A DNA stretch of 64,000 bases. Origin: Argentina anserina. Taxonomy: Eukaryota; Streptophyta; Magnoliopsida; Rosales; Rosaceae. The stretch's first letter is position 1; every line of letters starts with the position of its first letter. The stretch is taken from NCBI RefSeq assembly GCF_933775445.1, contig NC_065872.1, positions 20,770,001-20,834,000 on the forward strand, read 5' to 3'. Below, piece after piece: positions 11,036-21,902 of this stretch. The notes below the pieces were generated by a model. The model was not told the DNA's origin. It worked only from the letters and a program-made list of their open reading frames with translations, and made no database searches. Made by a program: the position numbers and the translations under genes.

Positions 11036-12182
11036 CTCAAGAAGCAATTGAAAAGATACTCACGATAGAAAGATACTCACTTTTGAAAGAAACACACGCG
11101 CATACTAGATAGACACTAAGAAATCAAAAGACACTCGTGTCAGATAGCAACACAAGTAAGATACTCAATCGAAATTGAAAAGATACTCAAGTAGGAATTG
11201 AAAAGATGCTCACGATAGAAAGATACTCACTATTGAAAGAAACACACGCGCACACTAGATAGACACTCAGAAATCAAGAAACACTCGTGTCAGATAGCAA
11301 CACAAGAAAGATACTCAATCGAAATTGAAAAGATTCTCAAGTACGAATTGAAAAGATACTCACGATAGAAAGATACTCACTTTTGAAAGAAACACACGCG
11401 CAGGCTGGAAACACACTCAGAAATCAAAAGACACTTGTGTCAAATAGCAACACAAAAAGATACTCAGTAGAGAATTGAAAACATACCAAACTAGTAATTG
11501 AAAAGATACTCACGATAGAAAGATACTCACTTTTGAAAGAAACACACGCGCAGGCTAGAAAGACACTTAGAAATCAAAAGACACTTGTGTCACATAGTAA
11601 CACAGACAGATACTCACGATAGAAATATACTCACTATTGAAAGAAACACACGCGCAAACTAGAAAGACACTCAGAAATCAAAAGACACTTGTGTCAGATA
11701 GCAACACAAGAAAGATACTCAATCGAAATTGAAAAGATAATCTTGTAGGAATTGAAAAGATACTCACGATAGAAAGATACTCACTATTCAAAGAAACACA
11801 CGCGCACACTAGAAACACACTCAGAAATCAAAAGACACTCGTGTCAGATAGTAACACAAAAAGATACTCAATCGAGAATTGAAAACATACTCAACTAGGA
11901 ATTGAAAAAATACTCACAATAAAAAGATACTCACGATGGAAAGAAACAAACGCGCACACTGGAAAGAAACTCAGAAATCAAAAGACACTCGTGTCAGATA
12001 GTAACACAATAATGATACTCAATCAAGAATTGTAAACATATTCAAGTGGGAATTGAAAAGATACTAACGATAGAAAGATACTCAATATTGAAAAAACACA
12101 CGCCCACACTAGAAAGAAACACACGCGTACACTGGAAAGACACTGAGAAATGAAAAGACACTCGTATCATATAGTAACACTG
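11036..12182 (-). repeat. Inverted, diverged satellite block with 150-bp period
   Basis: The anchor aacacacgcg starts at 11091, 11241, 11391, 11541, 11645, 11795, 11945 and 12095: exact 150-bp spacing except one shortened 104-bp unit. Each unit is built of gatactca-containing subunits. Its reverse complement corresponds to the monomers of the big arrays (GAGTATC, GTGTGTTTCTTTC blocks), so it is the same family in opposite orientation and clearly diverged (acgcgcac against acgcccac). It abuts the RNase H part of the Tat pol at about 12183. Confidence 0.85.
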
Positions 12183-13965
12183 GAAAGTACTTGTTTAAGG
12201 GGTTGGTTTGTAACTACGTGTATACTGTGAGCTTGGAAGTAATGGCACAGTCATCTAGCTGCCACGATAAGCGCAAGGGCTAATTGCTCCATTGTTGGGT
12301 ATCTCATCTCTAGACCGTTCATGGCTCTGCCAGCGTAGAAGACTGTAAATTCTTTAGTTTCGTCGCGGCAGACTAATGCAACGTTAACCGCGGTTGTGGA
12401 TACTGCGAACTAAAGGTACAATGGTTCTCCTGGCTGCGGGTTTGATAATAATGGCACCGCGCGAAGGTAATGTTTTAGCCCCTGAAAGGCTTCTTGGCAA
12501 TCAGGTGTCCACTCAATCAGTTTGCTCTTTGAACGCCTTAACTGTTTGAAGAATGGCTCACATTTGTCGGTCAGCCTTGAGATGAATCGTGATAATGCCA
12601 CGAGTCTGCCCTGAAGGGCTTCCACATCCTTCATAAGCACCGGCTGCGCCATGTCCAGAATGGCTTGTACTTTTTTCGGGTTTGCTTCTATGCCGCGTTG
12701 ACTGACGATGTAGCCCAAGAACTTACTTGTCATAAGCCGAAAAAACACTTTTCTGGGTTCAACCGCTCTTGTATTTTTTAAGCATGTTAAAGATGGTTTA
12801 GAGGTTGGCTACGTGGTACTCAACTTTGACACTCTTGGCCAACATGTCATCCACGTATACCTCAATCTCACGACCAATGTGCTTATCGAACATTTGTGTG
12901 ACACAACGCACATACGTAGCCCATGCGTTCTTTATCCCCAAGGGCATGACATTGTAACAATAAAGGCCCCTGCAGTAACGAAGGTCGTAGCTTCTTGATC
13001 CGTAGGATTCATGTGTATTTGGTTGTACCCAGAATAGGTGTCCATCATGCTTAGCAACTCATGACCTGTTGTTATGTCGATTAATTAGTCGATTCGGGGT
13101 AAAGGAAAGCTATCTTTAGGGCATGCCTTATTCACGTTATTGTAATCCACACACATCCGCCATCTGCCGTTGGCTTTACGGACAATGATACAATTTGAAA
13201 TCCACTCTGGGTACTGGGCCTCCCTAATGAACTTCATGCCCTTCAATTTGTCGACCTCCTGGCGTATTCCCATGCTTTTTTCGTCTCGAAGCTGCGACGC
13301 TTTTGTTTAATTGGATATGTGGAAGGTTTGATGTGTAGCTCGTGCATGATGATGTCAGGAGAGATGCCAGGCATATCCTCGTATGACCATGCAAATACTT
13401 CCATGCTTTCTCCCAAGAAGTTTGTTAGGTCCCTTTCCACTGTGGGGCTAAGAGTAGTGCCTATCTTGAGCATTATGTACCCAGCATGAAGATTCACATT
13501 CGGTTGAGAGTAGGCCGACCGATGATCCCGTTGTAAGAACTATACGCGTCAACTACTATGAACTCAGGTTCGACGCAGACTGTGCATGGCGCGGTCCTAA
13601 TGCGTACCGTCATGTAGTCCGAGCCTAGAGGTTGGGTTATGTCACGGGAGAAGCTAATCAGCGGTTCGTAGTCTTATACTAACTGCTTACCACTATGCTC
13701 AATCTTCTCGTAGCATCCCTTAAATAGGACATTAACTGCGGATCCCGTATCAAACATCATCTTACCTACGTCCCACTATCCACCTAAGACAGCATAAATG
13801 AGGAATGCATTGTCATTGGGTAGAGCGATGCTGATTTCCTCTTTTTCAGTGAAGGTGATGTGCTTCCATCCTTCCTTCTGCCTTTTGGCGTTTCCCCCTG
13901 TCATGGCGCACACTTGCCTCGGGTTGTTGCTGCGGGTGAAGCGCTTTTTTGCACGGTTGGACATG
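12183..13965 (-). pseudogene. Tat-lineage Ty3/gypsy pol fragment: protease, reverse transcriptase, start of RNase H
   Basis: Read on the minus strand, the fragment begins near 13965 with a linker, then an aspartic protease with DTGSAVNVLF (about 13757-13730). Next comes reverse transcriptase with RMCVDYNNVNKACPKDSFPLP (to 13088) and the catalytic YVDD at 12846-12857. It ends in RNase H (RYPTMEQLALAL; TNQPLKQVL near 12190). Wording of the RT core is Tat-like, distinct from the Athila copies here. Several stops and frameshifts break it (for example a stop after GG at 13776, another near 13081, one in RNase H), and integrase is missing: satellite DNA begins instead. It is dead, and probably belongs with the Tat LTR at 3178-3645. 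Confidence 0.85.
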
Positions 13966-15023
13966 TGATAGGAGCACAAAGTGTGACGTTCTTAATGCGT
14001 TTATGTCATACTCTTACTCATTATTACATCTTATTTAGTATTTTTTAGTCTCTTTTGTATGAATAAGTGTCTAGGTAGAGCTTATATAGATTATGAGTGA
14101 ATTGATGATGAAATCGTGTTAAGTGTTAAGAATCCTTGTTGAGATATGATTCCTTGTTCGAGTAGGATTCATCCTTTCCTATTTCTTTGTTTCTAACGTA
14201 CTTATTCTTATTAGGAAATACAAATCCATGTTGGAAAATGAAAGCAATCCTAGTTCCACAGGAAAGAGAAGAAGATATGCACTCAAAAGCCCAATCCATG
14301 CAAGAATCAAAATGCTGTCAAGATTCGTAGTCCAACTTCGACGGGGTCCCCTGGATAGCTCCGATCGAATTAAAAGACGGACCATATATGGATAGAAATT
14401 TGTGTGAGTCTAGTTTCTGTAGGATTTCGAATGAAATCAATATCTTATTCCTACAGGGAGATATGACCGAATCATTACTCGGAGGTCCAGTGAGCTTGGC
14501 AGAATTATCTCAGCCATTGATTTGCTTTTGATCCAAGGTTTGTGAGAGAAAGTTTGGACCTTGTTTCTCACACGTATAGAGGCATGAATATATATCAGAA
14601 TCACCATAAAATCCTGCACCAAAGAATGTCAAAAAAGACATACAACAAATTAATGAGAAGAGGTAAGAAAATTCAAAGAATGCTGCAACAATTAAGACTC
14701 TTGTTGCCTCCCTAATTCAAAGGAAGAAATTTGTGCAAAAAAAATCAGCATTAAAGGAGGAAGAAGATCTGCAATTAATGTAATCTGACGAATTAAGAAA
14801 ATCTAGTAAACCTCAACCAATTTGGTTTCAACTTTGTGGACTTTGTGGCCAGCCTACCTTGGGTCTCTTTCTCTATATATAGCACCTCATTTCCAAAGAA
14901 AAACATGATAAACCTTGCACCCAAGTATAGCGAAAGCTTTGCCCAAACACTTTCATTCACCAAGAACCATAGAATCCGAATTCACTACCTTTCACCATAT
15001 TTTATTTCCAAAGCTTGGGACCC
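13966..15023 (+). mobile_element. Truncated Athila LTR (subfamily C2), 5' half only
   Basis: It starts with the family terminus TGATAGGAGCACAAAGTGTG directly against the Tat pol and follows the subfamily C LTR (compare 19756-21902 and the reverse of 30801-33029), including a TATATATA box at 14874-14881. It stops at ...gcttgggaccc near 15023, where satellite begins, so about half of the LTR is lost. No target duplication can be tested. Confidence 0.82.
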
Positions 15024-18000
15024 TTCACCATATCGTTTGAGTATCTTTCCAATTCCAATTTGAGTATCTTTTCAATTATCGTTTGAGTATCTTTATGTAC
15101 GGCCTTCTGATGCGAGTTTCTTTTGAATTTGAGAGTGTTTCCAGTGTGGGCATGTGTTTCTTTCAAACTGAGTATCTTTCGATCGTTTGAGTAACTTTTC
15201 CCATTTCAGTATCTTTTCAATTCTCCTATGAGTATCTTTCTGTACGGCTTTCTGATGCGAATTTCTTTTGAATTTGAGACTATTTCCAGTGTGGGCGTGT
15301 GTTTCTTTCAAACTGAGTATCTTTCTATCGTTTAAGTATCTTTTCCAATTTGAGTATCTTTTCAATTCTCGTATGAGTATCTTTCTGTGCGGCTTTCTGA
15401 TGCGAGTTTCTTTTGAATTCGAGAGTGTTTGCAGTGTGGGTGTGTGTTTCTTTCAAACTGAGTATCTTTCTATCGTTTAAGTATCTTTCCAATTAAAATT
15501 TGAGTATCTTTTCAATACAGTTTGAGTATTTTTCTGTATGGCTTTCTAATGCGAGTTTGTTTTGAATTTGAGTGTGTTTTTAGTGTGGGCGTGTGTTTCT
15601 TTCAAACTGAGTATCTTTTTATCGTTTGAGTATCTTTCCAATTAAAATTTGAGTATCTTTCTATACGGCTTTCTGATGCGAGTTTCTTTTGAATTTGAGA
15701 ATGTTTGCAGTGTGGGCGTGTGTTTCTTTCAAACTGAGTATCTTTTTATCGTTTGAGTATCTTTCCAATTAAAATTTGAGTATCTTTTCAATATAGTTTG
15801 AGTATCTTTTTGTAAAGCTTTCTGATGCGAGTTTCTTTTGAATTTGAGTGTGTTTTTAGTGTGGACGTGTGTTTCTTTCAAACTGAGTATCTTTCTATCG
15901 TTTGAGTATCTTTTCCAATTTCTGAATGTTTTCAATATAGTTTGAGTATATTTCTGAACGGCTTTCGGATGCGAGTTTCTTTTGAATTTTAGAGTGTTTG
16001 CAATGTGGGCGTGTGTTTCTTTCAAACTGAGTATATTTCAATCATTTGAGTTTCTTTTCAATTCAAATTTGAGTATCTTTTTAATACAGTTTGAGTATTT
16101 TTCTGTATAGCTTTCTAATGCGAGTTTGTTTTGAATTTGAGTGTGTTTTTAGTGTGGGCGTGTGTTTCTTCCAAACTGAGTATCTTTTCCAATTTGTGTA
16201 TCTTGTCAATACAGTTTGAGTATCTTTCTGTACGGCTTTCTGATGCGACTTTCTTTTGAACTTGAGAGTGTTTGCAGTGTGGGCGTGTGTTTCTTTCAAA
16301 CTGAGTATCTTTCTATCGTTTGAGTATCTTTCCAATTAAAATTTGAGTATCTTTTCAATACAGTTTGAGTATCTTTCTGTAAGGCTTTCTGATGCGAGTT
16401 TCTTTTGAATTTGAGTGTGTTTTTAGTGTGGGCGTGTGTTTCTTTCAAACTGAGTATCTTTCTATCGTTTGAGTATCTTTTCAATACAGTTTGAGTATCT
16501 TTCTGTAAGGCTCTCTAATACGAGTTTGTTTTGAATTTGAGTGTGTTTTTAGTGTGGGCGTGTGTTTCTTTCAAACTGAGTATTTTCTTATCGTTTGAGT
16601 ATCTTTCCAATTAAAATTTGAGTATCTTTTTGTACGGCTTTCTGATGTGAGTTTCTTTTGAACTTGAGAATGTTTGCAGTGTGGGCGTGTGTTTCTTTCA
16701 AACTGAGTATCTTTTTATCGTTTGAGTATCTTTCCAATTAAAATTTCAGTATCTTTTCAATACATTTTGAGTATCTTTTTGTAAAGCTTTCTGATGCGAG
16801 TTTCTTTTGAATTTGAGTGCGTTTTTAGTGTGGAAGTGTGTTTCTTTCAAACTGAGTATCTTTCTATCGTTTGAGTATCTTTTCCAATTTCTGAATGTTT
16901 TCAATATAGTTTGAGCATCTTTCTGAACGGCTTTCGGATGCGAGTTTCTTTTGAATTTTAGAGTGTTTGCAATGTGGGCGTGTGTTTCTTTCAGACTGAG
17001 TATATTTCTATCATTTGAGTTTCTTTTCAATTCAAATTTGAGTATCCTTTTAATACAGTTTGAGTATTTTTCTGTATGGCTTTCTAATGCGAGTTTGTTT
17101 TGAATTTGAGTGTGTTTTTAGTGTGGGCGTGTGTTTCTTTCAAACTAAGTATCTTTCTATCGTTTGAGTATCTTTTCCAATTTGTGTATCTTTGCAATAC
17201 AGTTTGAATATCTTTCTGTACGGCTTTCTGATGCGATTTTCTTTTGAATTTGAGAGTGTTTCCAGTGTGGGCGTGTGTTTCTTTCAAACTGAGTATCTTT
17301 CTATCGTTTGAGTATCCTTTCCAATTTGAGCATCGTTTCAATTCCCGTATGAGTATCTTTCAGTACGGATTTCTGATGCGAGTTTCTTTTGAATTTGAAA
17401 GTATTTCCAGTTTGGGTGTGTGTTTCTTTCAAACTTAGTATCTTTCTATCGTTTGAGTATCTTTTCCAATTTGTATATCTTTTCAATACAGTTTGAGTAT
17501 CTTTCTATACGGCTTTCTGATGCGAGTTTCTTTTGGATTTGAGTATATTTTCAGTGTGGGCGTGTGTTTCTTGTAAACTGAGTATCTTTCTATCGTTGGA
17601 CTATCTTTTCAAGTATCGTATGAGTATCTTTCTGTACGGCTTTCTTATGCGACTTTCTTTTGAACTTGAGAGTGTTTTCAGTGTGGGGGTGTGTTTCTTT
17701 CAAACTGAGTATCTTTCTATCGTTTGAGTATCTTTCCAATTAAAATTTGAGTATCTTTTCAATACAGTTTGAGTATCTTTCTGTAAGGCTTTCTGATGCG
17801 AGTTTCTTTTGAATTTGAGTGTGTTTTTAGTGTGGGCGTGTGTTTCTTTCAAACTGAATATCTTTCTATCGTTTGAGTATCTTTCCAATTAAAATTTGAG
17901 TATCTTTTCAATACAGTTTGAGTATTTTTCTGTATGGCTTTCTAATGTGAGTTTGTTTTGAATTTGAGTGTGTTTTTAGTGTGGGCGTGTGTTTCTTCCA

Positions 18001-18805
18001 AACTGAGTATCTTTTCCAATTTGTGTATCTTGTCAATACAGTTTGAGTATCTTTCTGTACGGCTTTCTTATGCGACTTTCTTTTGAACTTGAGAGTGTTT
18101 GCAGTGTGGGCGTGTGTTTCTTTCAAACTGAGTATCTTTCTATCGTTTGAGTATCTTTCCAATTAAAATTTGAGTATCTTTTTAATACTGTTTGAGTATC
18201 TTTCTGTAAGGCTTTCTGATGCGAGTTTCTTTTGAATTTAAGTGTGTTTTTAGTGTGGGCGTGTGTTTCTTTCAAACTGAGTATCTTTCTATCGTTTAAG
18301 TATCTTTTTCAATTTGTATATCTTTTCAATATAGTTTGAGTATCCTTCTATACGGCTTTCTGATGCGAGTTTCTTTTGGTTTGAGTGTATTTTCAGTGTG
18401 GGCGTGTGTTTCTTTCAAACTGAGTATCTTTTTATCGTTTGAGTATCTTTTCAATTCTCGTATGAGTATCTTTCTGTACGGATTTCTGATGCGAGTTTCA
18501 TTTAAATTTGAGAGTATTTCCAGTGTGGGCGTGTCTTTATTTCAAACTGAGTATCTTTCTATCATTTGAGTATCTTTTCGAATTTCAGTATCTTTTCAAT
18601 ACTGTTTGAGTATCTTTCTGTACGGCTTTCTGATGCGAGTTTCTTATGAATTTGAGAGTGTTTGCAGTGTGGGCGTGTGTTTCTTTCAAACTGAGTATCT
18701 TTCTATCGTTTGAGTATCTTTCCAATTAAAATTTGAGAATCTTTCAATACAGTTTGAGTATCTTTCTGTAAGGCTTTCTGATGCGACTTTCTTTTGAACT
18801 TGAGA
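15024..18805 (+). repeat. Satellite array, left block (about 3.8 kb, 145-150 bp monomers)
   Basis: Tandem monomers carry, in order, several GAGTATCTTT subunits, then a ggctttctgatgcgag segment, then a cagtgtgggcgtgtgtttctttcaaactgag segment. The last of these recurs at 15141, 15286, 15431 and about 15580 (145-149 bp apart), with shortened units such as 127 bp. A higher-order offset of 969 bp is seen (tctgaatgtt at 15921 and 16890). Both strands are open over 60-100 codons simply because the monomer lacks stops; these are not genes. The array runs without a gap into the Athila pol fragment at 18806. Confidence 0.93.
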
Positions 18806-19755
18806 CTCATGATGTCGTGCCTCTTCCCCAAGGAGATCATGCCGTGCATGACAAAGTTAAGGATCCTTACTCTAGTGGTTTTGTTTCAACTAATGATCTT
18901 CCTCGTGTTCCCTTCCCTAGTAGATTTGCAAAGCAAAAGAAGGATGACTCTGATCAAGCCATGCTCGACATCTTCAAGAAGGTAGAAGTGAACATGCCTC
19001 TTATTGAATTCATACAACATAATCCTAGGTATGCTAAGTTTTTGAAAGAATTGTGCACCAATAAGAGGATGACTCGAGAGAAGGAGGTTGTCACAATGTG
19101 TGAGACGATTTCAGCCGTGCTCCAAAGGAAGCTACCACCAAAGCTTAAGGATCCAGGGAGTTTTTCTATCCCTTGTACAATTGGAAACATGACATTTGAC
19201 AAGATAATGCTAGACTTAGGTGCATCTATCAATGTAATGCCGTACTATATCTATGAGGACCTTGGTCTAGGTGATTTGAAACGAGATAATGTTGTGATTC
19301 GATTGGCTCATTGTTCTAACAAAGTCCCTTTGGGCTATGTTGAAGATGTGCTTGTGGAGGTTTCGAGCTTAATTTTCCCTGCAGACTTCTATGTCATTGA
19401 CATGGAACCAACTGAAGCAGATGACAAGGAGGTCCCTATCTTGTTGGGCCGTCCCTTCATGAGGACTGCAAGAACTAAGATCGATGTGTTTAGTGGATCA
19501 CTCACCTTTGAGTTCGATGGTGAAGTGATTAGCTTCAACATCTTTGAAGCCATGAGGTATCGTCTTTCGAGTTAAGTGATTGTTTTTCAGTTGACAGTCT
19601 TGATTCCCTTGCATATAACTATCTAGATACCTTGGCACATGACAAGTTGGCACTCACTATTGCCCAAGGGGCCGGATTTACAAGAGATGGTTCTAACATT
19701 TCTGAGTTAGAAATTAGTGATGCAGTGCCATCCTTCATTCTTGAGAACGTGACCT
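18806..19755 (+). pseudogene. Athila element 2: end of gag and aspartic protease
   Basis: The reading frame emerges from satellite sequence (first eight or so codons) into the gag-protease linker and protease. The conserved block KLPPKLKDPGSFSIPC is followed by the active-site motif DLGASINV (about 19210) and the flap/ILLGRPFMRTAR block near 19440. It matches the protease of element 4 (63596-64000) closely. A frameshift near 19564 splits it; the other frame continues (LAHDKLALTIAQGAGF) to 19755, where an LTR interrupts. The 5' LTR, primer site and most of gag of this element are missing. Confidence 0.88.
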
Positions 19756-21902
19756 TGATAGGAGCACAAAGTGTGACGTTCTTAATGCGTTTATGCCCTA
19801 TTCTTACTCTTCGTTACCTCTTATATATTATATTTTAGTTTCTTTTGTATGAATAATTGTCTAGGTAGAGCTTATATCAATTATGAATGAATTGATGATG
19901 AAATCGTGCTAAGTGTTAATAATCCTTGTTAAGATATGATTCCTTGTTCGAGTAGGATTCATCCTTTCGTATTTCTTTGTTTCTAACGTACTTATTCTTA
20001 TTAGGAAATACAAATCCATGTTGGAGAAGGAAAGCAATCCTAGTTCCGCAAGGAAAGAGAAGAAAATACACTTAAAAGCCCAATCCATGCAAGAATGAAA
20101 ATGCTGTCAAGATTTGTAGTCCATCTTCGACGGGCTGCCCTGGATAGCTCCGATCGAGTTAGAAGATGTACCTTATATGGATAGAAAGCTATGTTAGTCT
20201 AGTTACTGTAGGATTTGGAATCAAATATGTCCGAATCATTGCTCAGATGTGAACTCGGCGGAATTATCCCATCCATTGATTTGCTTTTGATCCAAGGGCT
20301 ATGAGGGAAACTTGGGACTTTATTTCTCCTGCATATAGAGCACAAATATGTATCAGAATCTCCATAAATCCCTGCACCAAAGAATGTCAAAGAAGGTATG
20401 CAGCAAATTAAATGAGAAGAGGCAAGAAAGTCAAAAAAGACATGCAGCAAATTTAATGAGGAGAGGTAAGAAAAATCAAACATGGCTGCAACAATTAAGA
20501 CTTTTGCTGCCTCCCTAATTCAAAGGAAGAAATTTGTACAAAAGAAATCAGCATTAAAGGAGGATGAAGATATGCAATTAATGCAAAAGATATGCAATCC
20601 TTATAGAAATCAGAATTCTAGTAGTGCAGATCATCCAACTTTGACGGGCTCCCCTGGACAGCTCAAAATGACTAAGAAAATACATAACATATGGATGAAA
20701 AGCTACGGAAGTTTAGTTGAAATTGCCAGTTGGAATCATCTCAATATCTAGTTTCTAGAGAAAGTTATGGCCACAACAAGGGACAAAAGTCAGATCTACC
20801 GAATCTAGGAAACCTCAACCAATTTGGTTTCAACTTTGTGGACTTTATGGCCATCCTCCCTTGGGTTTCTTCCTCTATATATAGCACCTCATTTCCACAG
20901 AACAACATCATCAACCTTGCTCACAAGACTTGCCAAAGCTCTGCCCAAACACTTTCATTTACCAAGCACTATAGAATCCAAATTCACCACCCTTCACCAT
21001 ATTTTCTGTCCAAAGCTTGGGAGCCTAGGATATCATACTCTTGAAGATCTCGTGCTACCTTTGTAAGGAACCTTGGGAGGAGAATTATAAAGTGTAACTC
21101 TATGATCTTCATGTTTAGTTTTCGGGTTTTTATGTTCTTGTTCTTGGATGATTTATGTTTAGGTTTTATTAAAGTTATTTTTATTCTTGTCTATGAGATA
21201 TTTGTAACTTTTGAATGACATGATGAATTAAGGTTTTCGATTTTAATTCAATGATTTTAGGTTTTATGCCATGAGTTTCTGTTTATTTATGTTCTTAATT
21301 CATTTTCGGTGTGTTCTTATATTGCATGTGTGATTAAGACAAGTAGTTGATGTCTCATATGTTAATCATTCAAAGTTGAAAATAATTTTGATACAAGTAG
21401 TTGATTAATTGTTTGTCCCCTTTGTTCCTCCACCAATTATGATCTTAAGTTTGACATTGGATATGTGGTTTAAACATGTTGATTTCTCTTTGTGATACGT
21501 AATTGCATGATGAATTGGTATGTTAGATTTCGTAGCAAGACAAGTAGTTGAGCTCGATAATATCCATGTATTAGGAACCAAGTAGGAACTTGATGCATGA
21601 TCGAATTTAAGATGAACTATGATACTTACGGCATGAACATGATTGAGTGTAGATTTCGCTACCTTTGTTCTTATGTTATTTGTTTGGTAATTGCTTATGT
21701 GTTGGTTGGTTGATCACATGTATATATTACCTTAGGTTTATTTTCTGTTTGATCTGAAATATATCTCAAATATTTTAAACTCTTATGAATTCGTTGTTAA
21801 ATATTGTGTGATTCTTTACCCTGGTTGGATCCCCGGTTTGTGAACGATACCCTCTGACTTTATACTACTAACGATGCTTACAGGGTTAATATTGATATCG
21901 AG
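19756..21902 (+). mobile_element. Athila LTR (subfamily C2) lodged in the pol of element 2, 3' tip missing
   Basis: It starts with TGATAGGAGCACAAAG at 19756, has TATATATA at 20876-20883 and three aagtagttga motifs (21341, 21395, 21542), and ends at gatatcgag near 21902, about 15-20 bases short of the normal terminus. No target duplication flanks it. Comparison with element 4 shows about 151 pol residues missing at the junction. So this is not a clean solo LTR but one with an adjoining deletion, with a two-base microhomology (ag) at the right joint. Confidence 0.85.

Noticed and set aside
15093..18569. Many 60-100 codon ORFs on both strands with recurring motifs such as KDTQTVLKRYSN
   Set aside because: They are translations of the satellite. 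Monomers of 150 bp keep frame and happen to lack stops; both strands are open at once and frames change at length variants.
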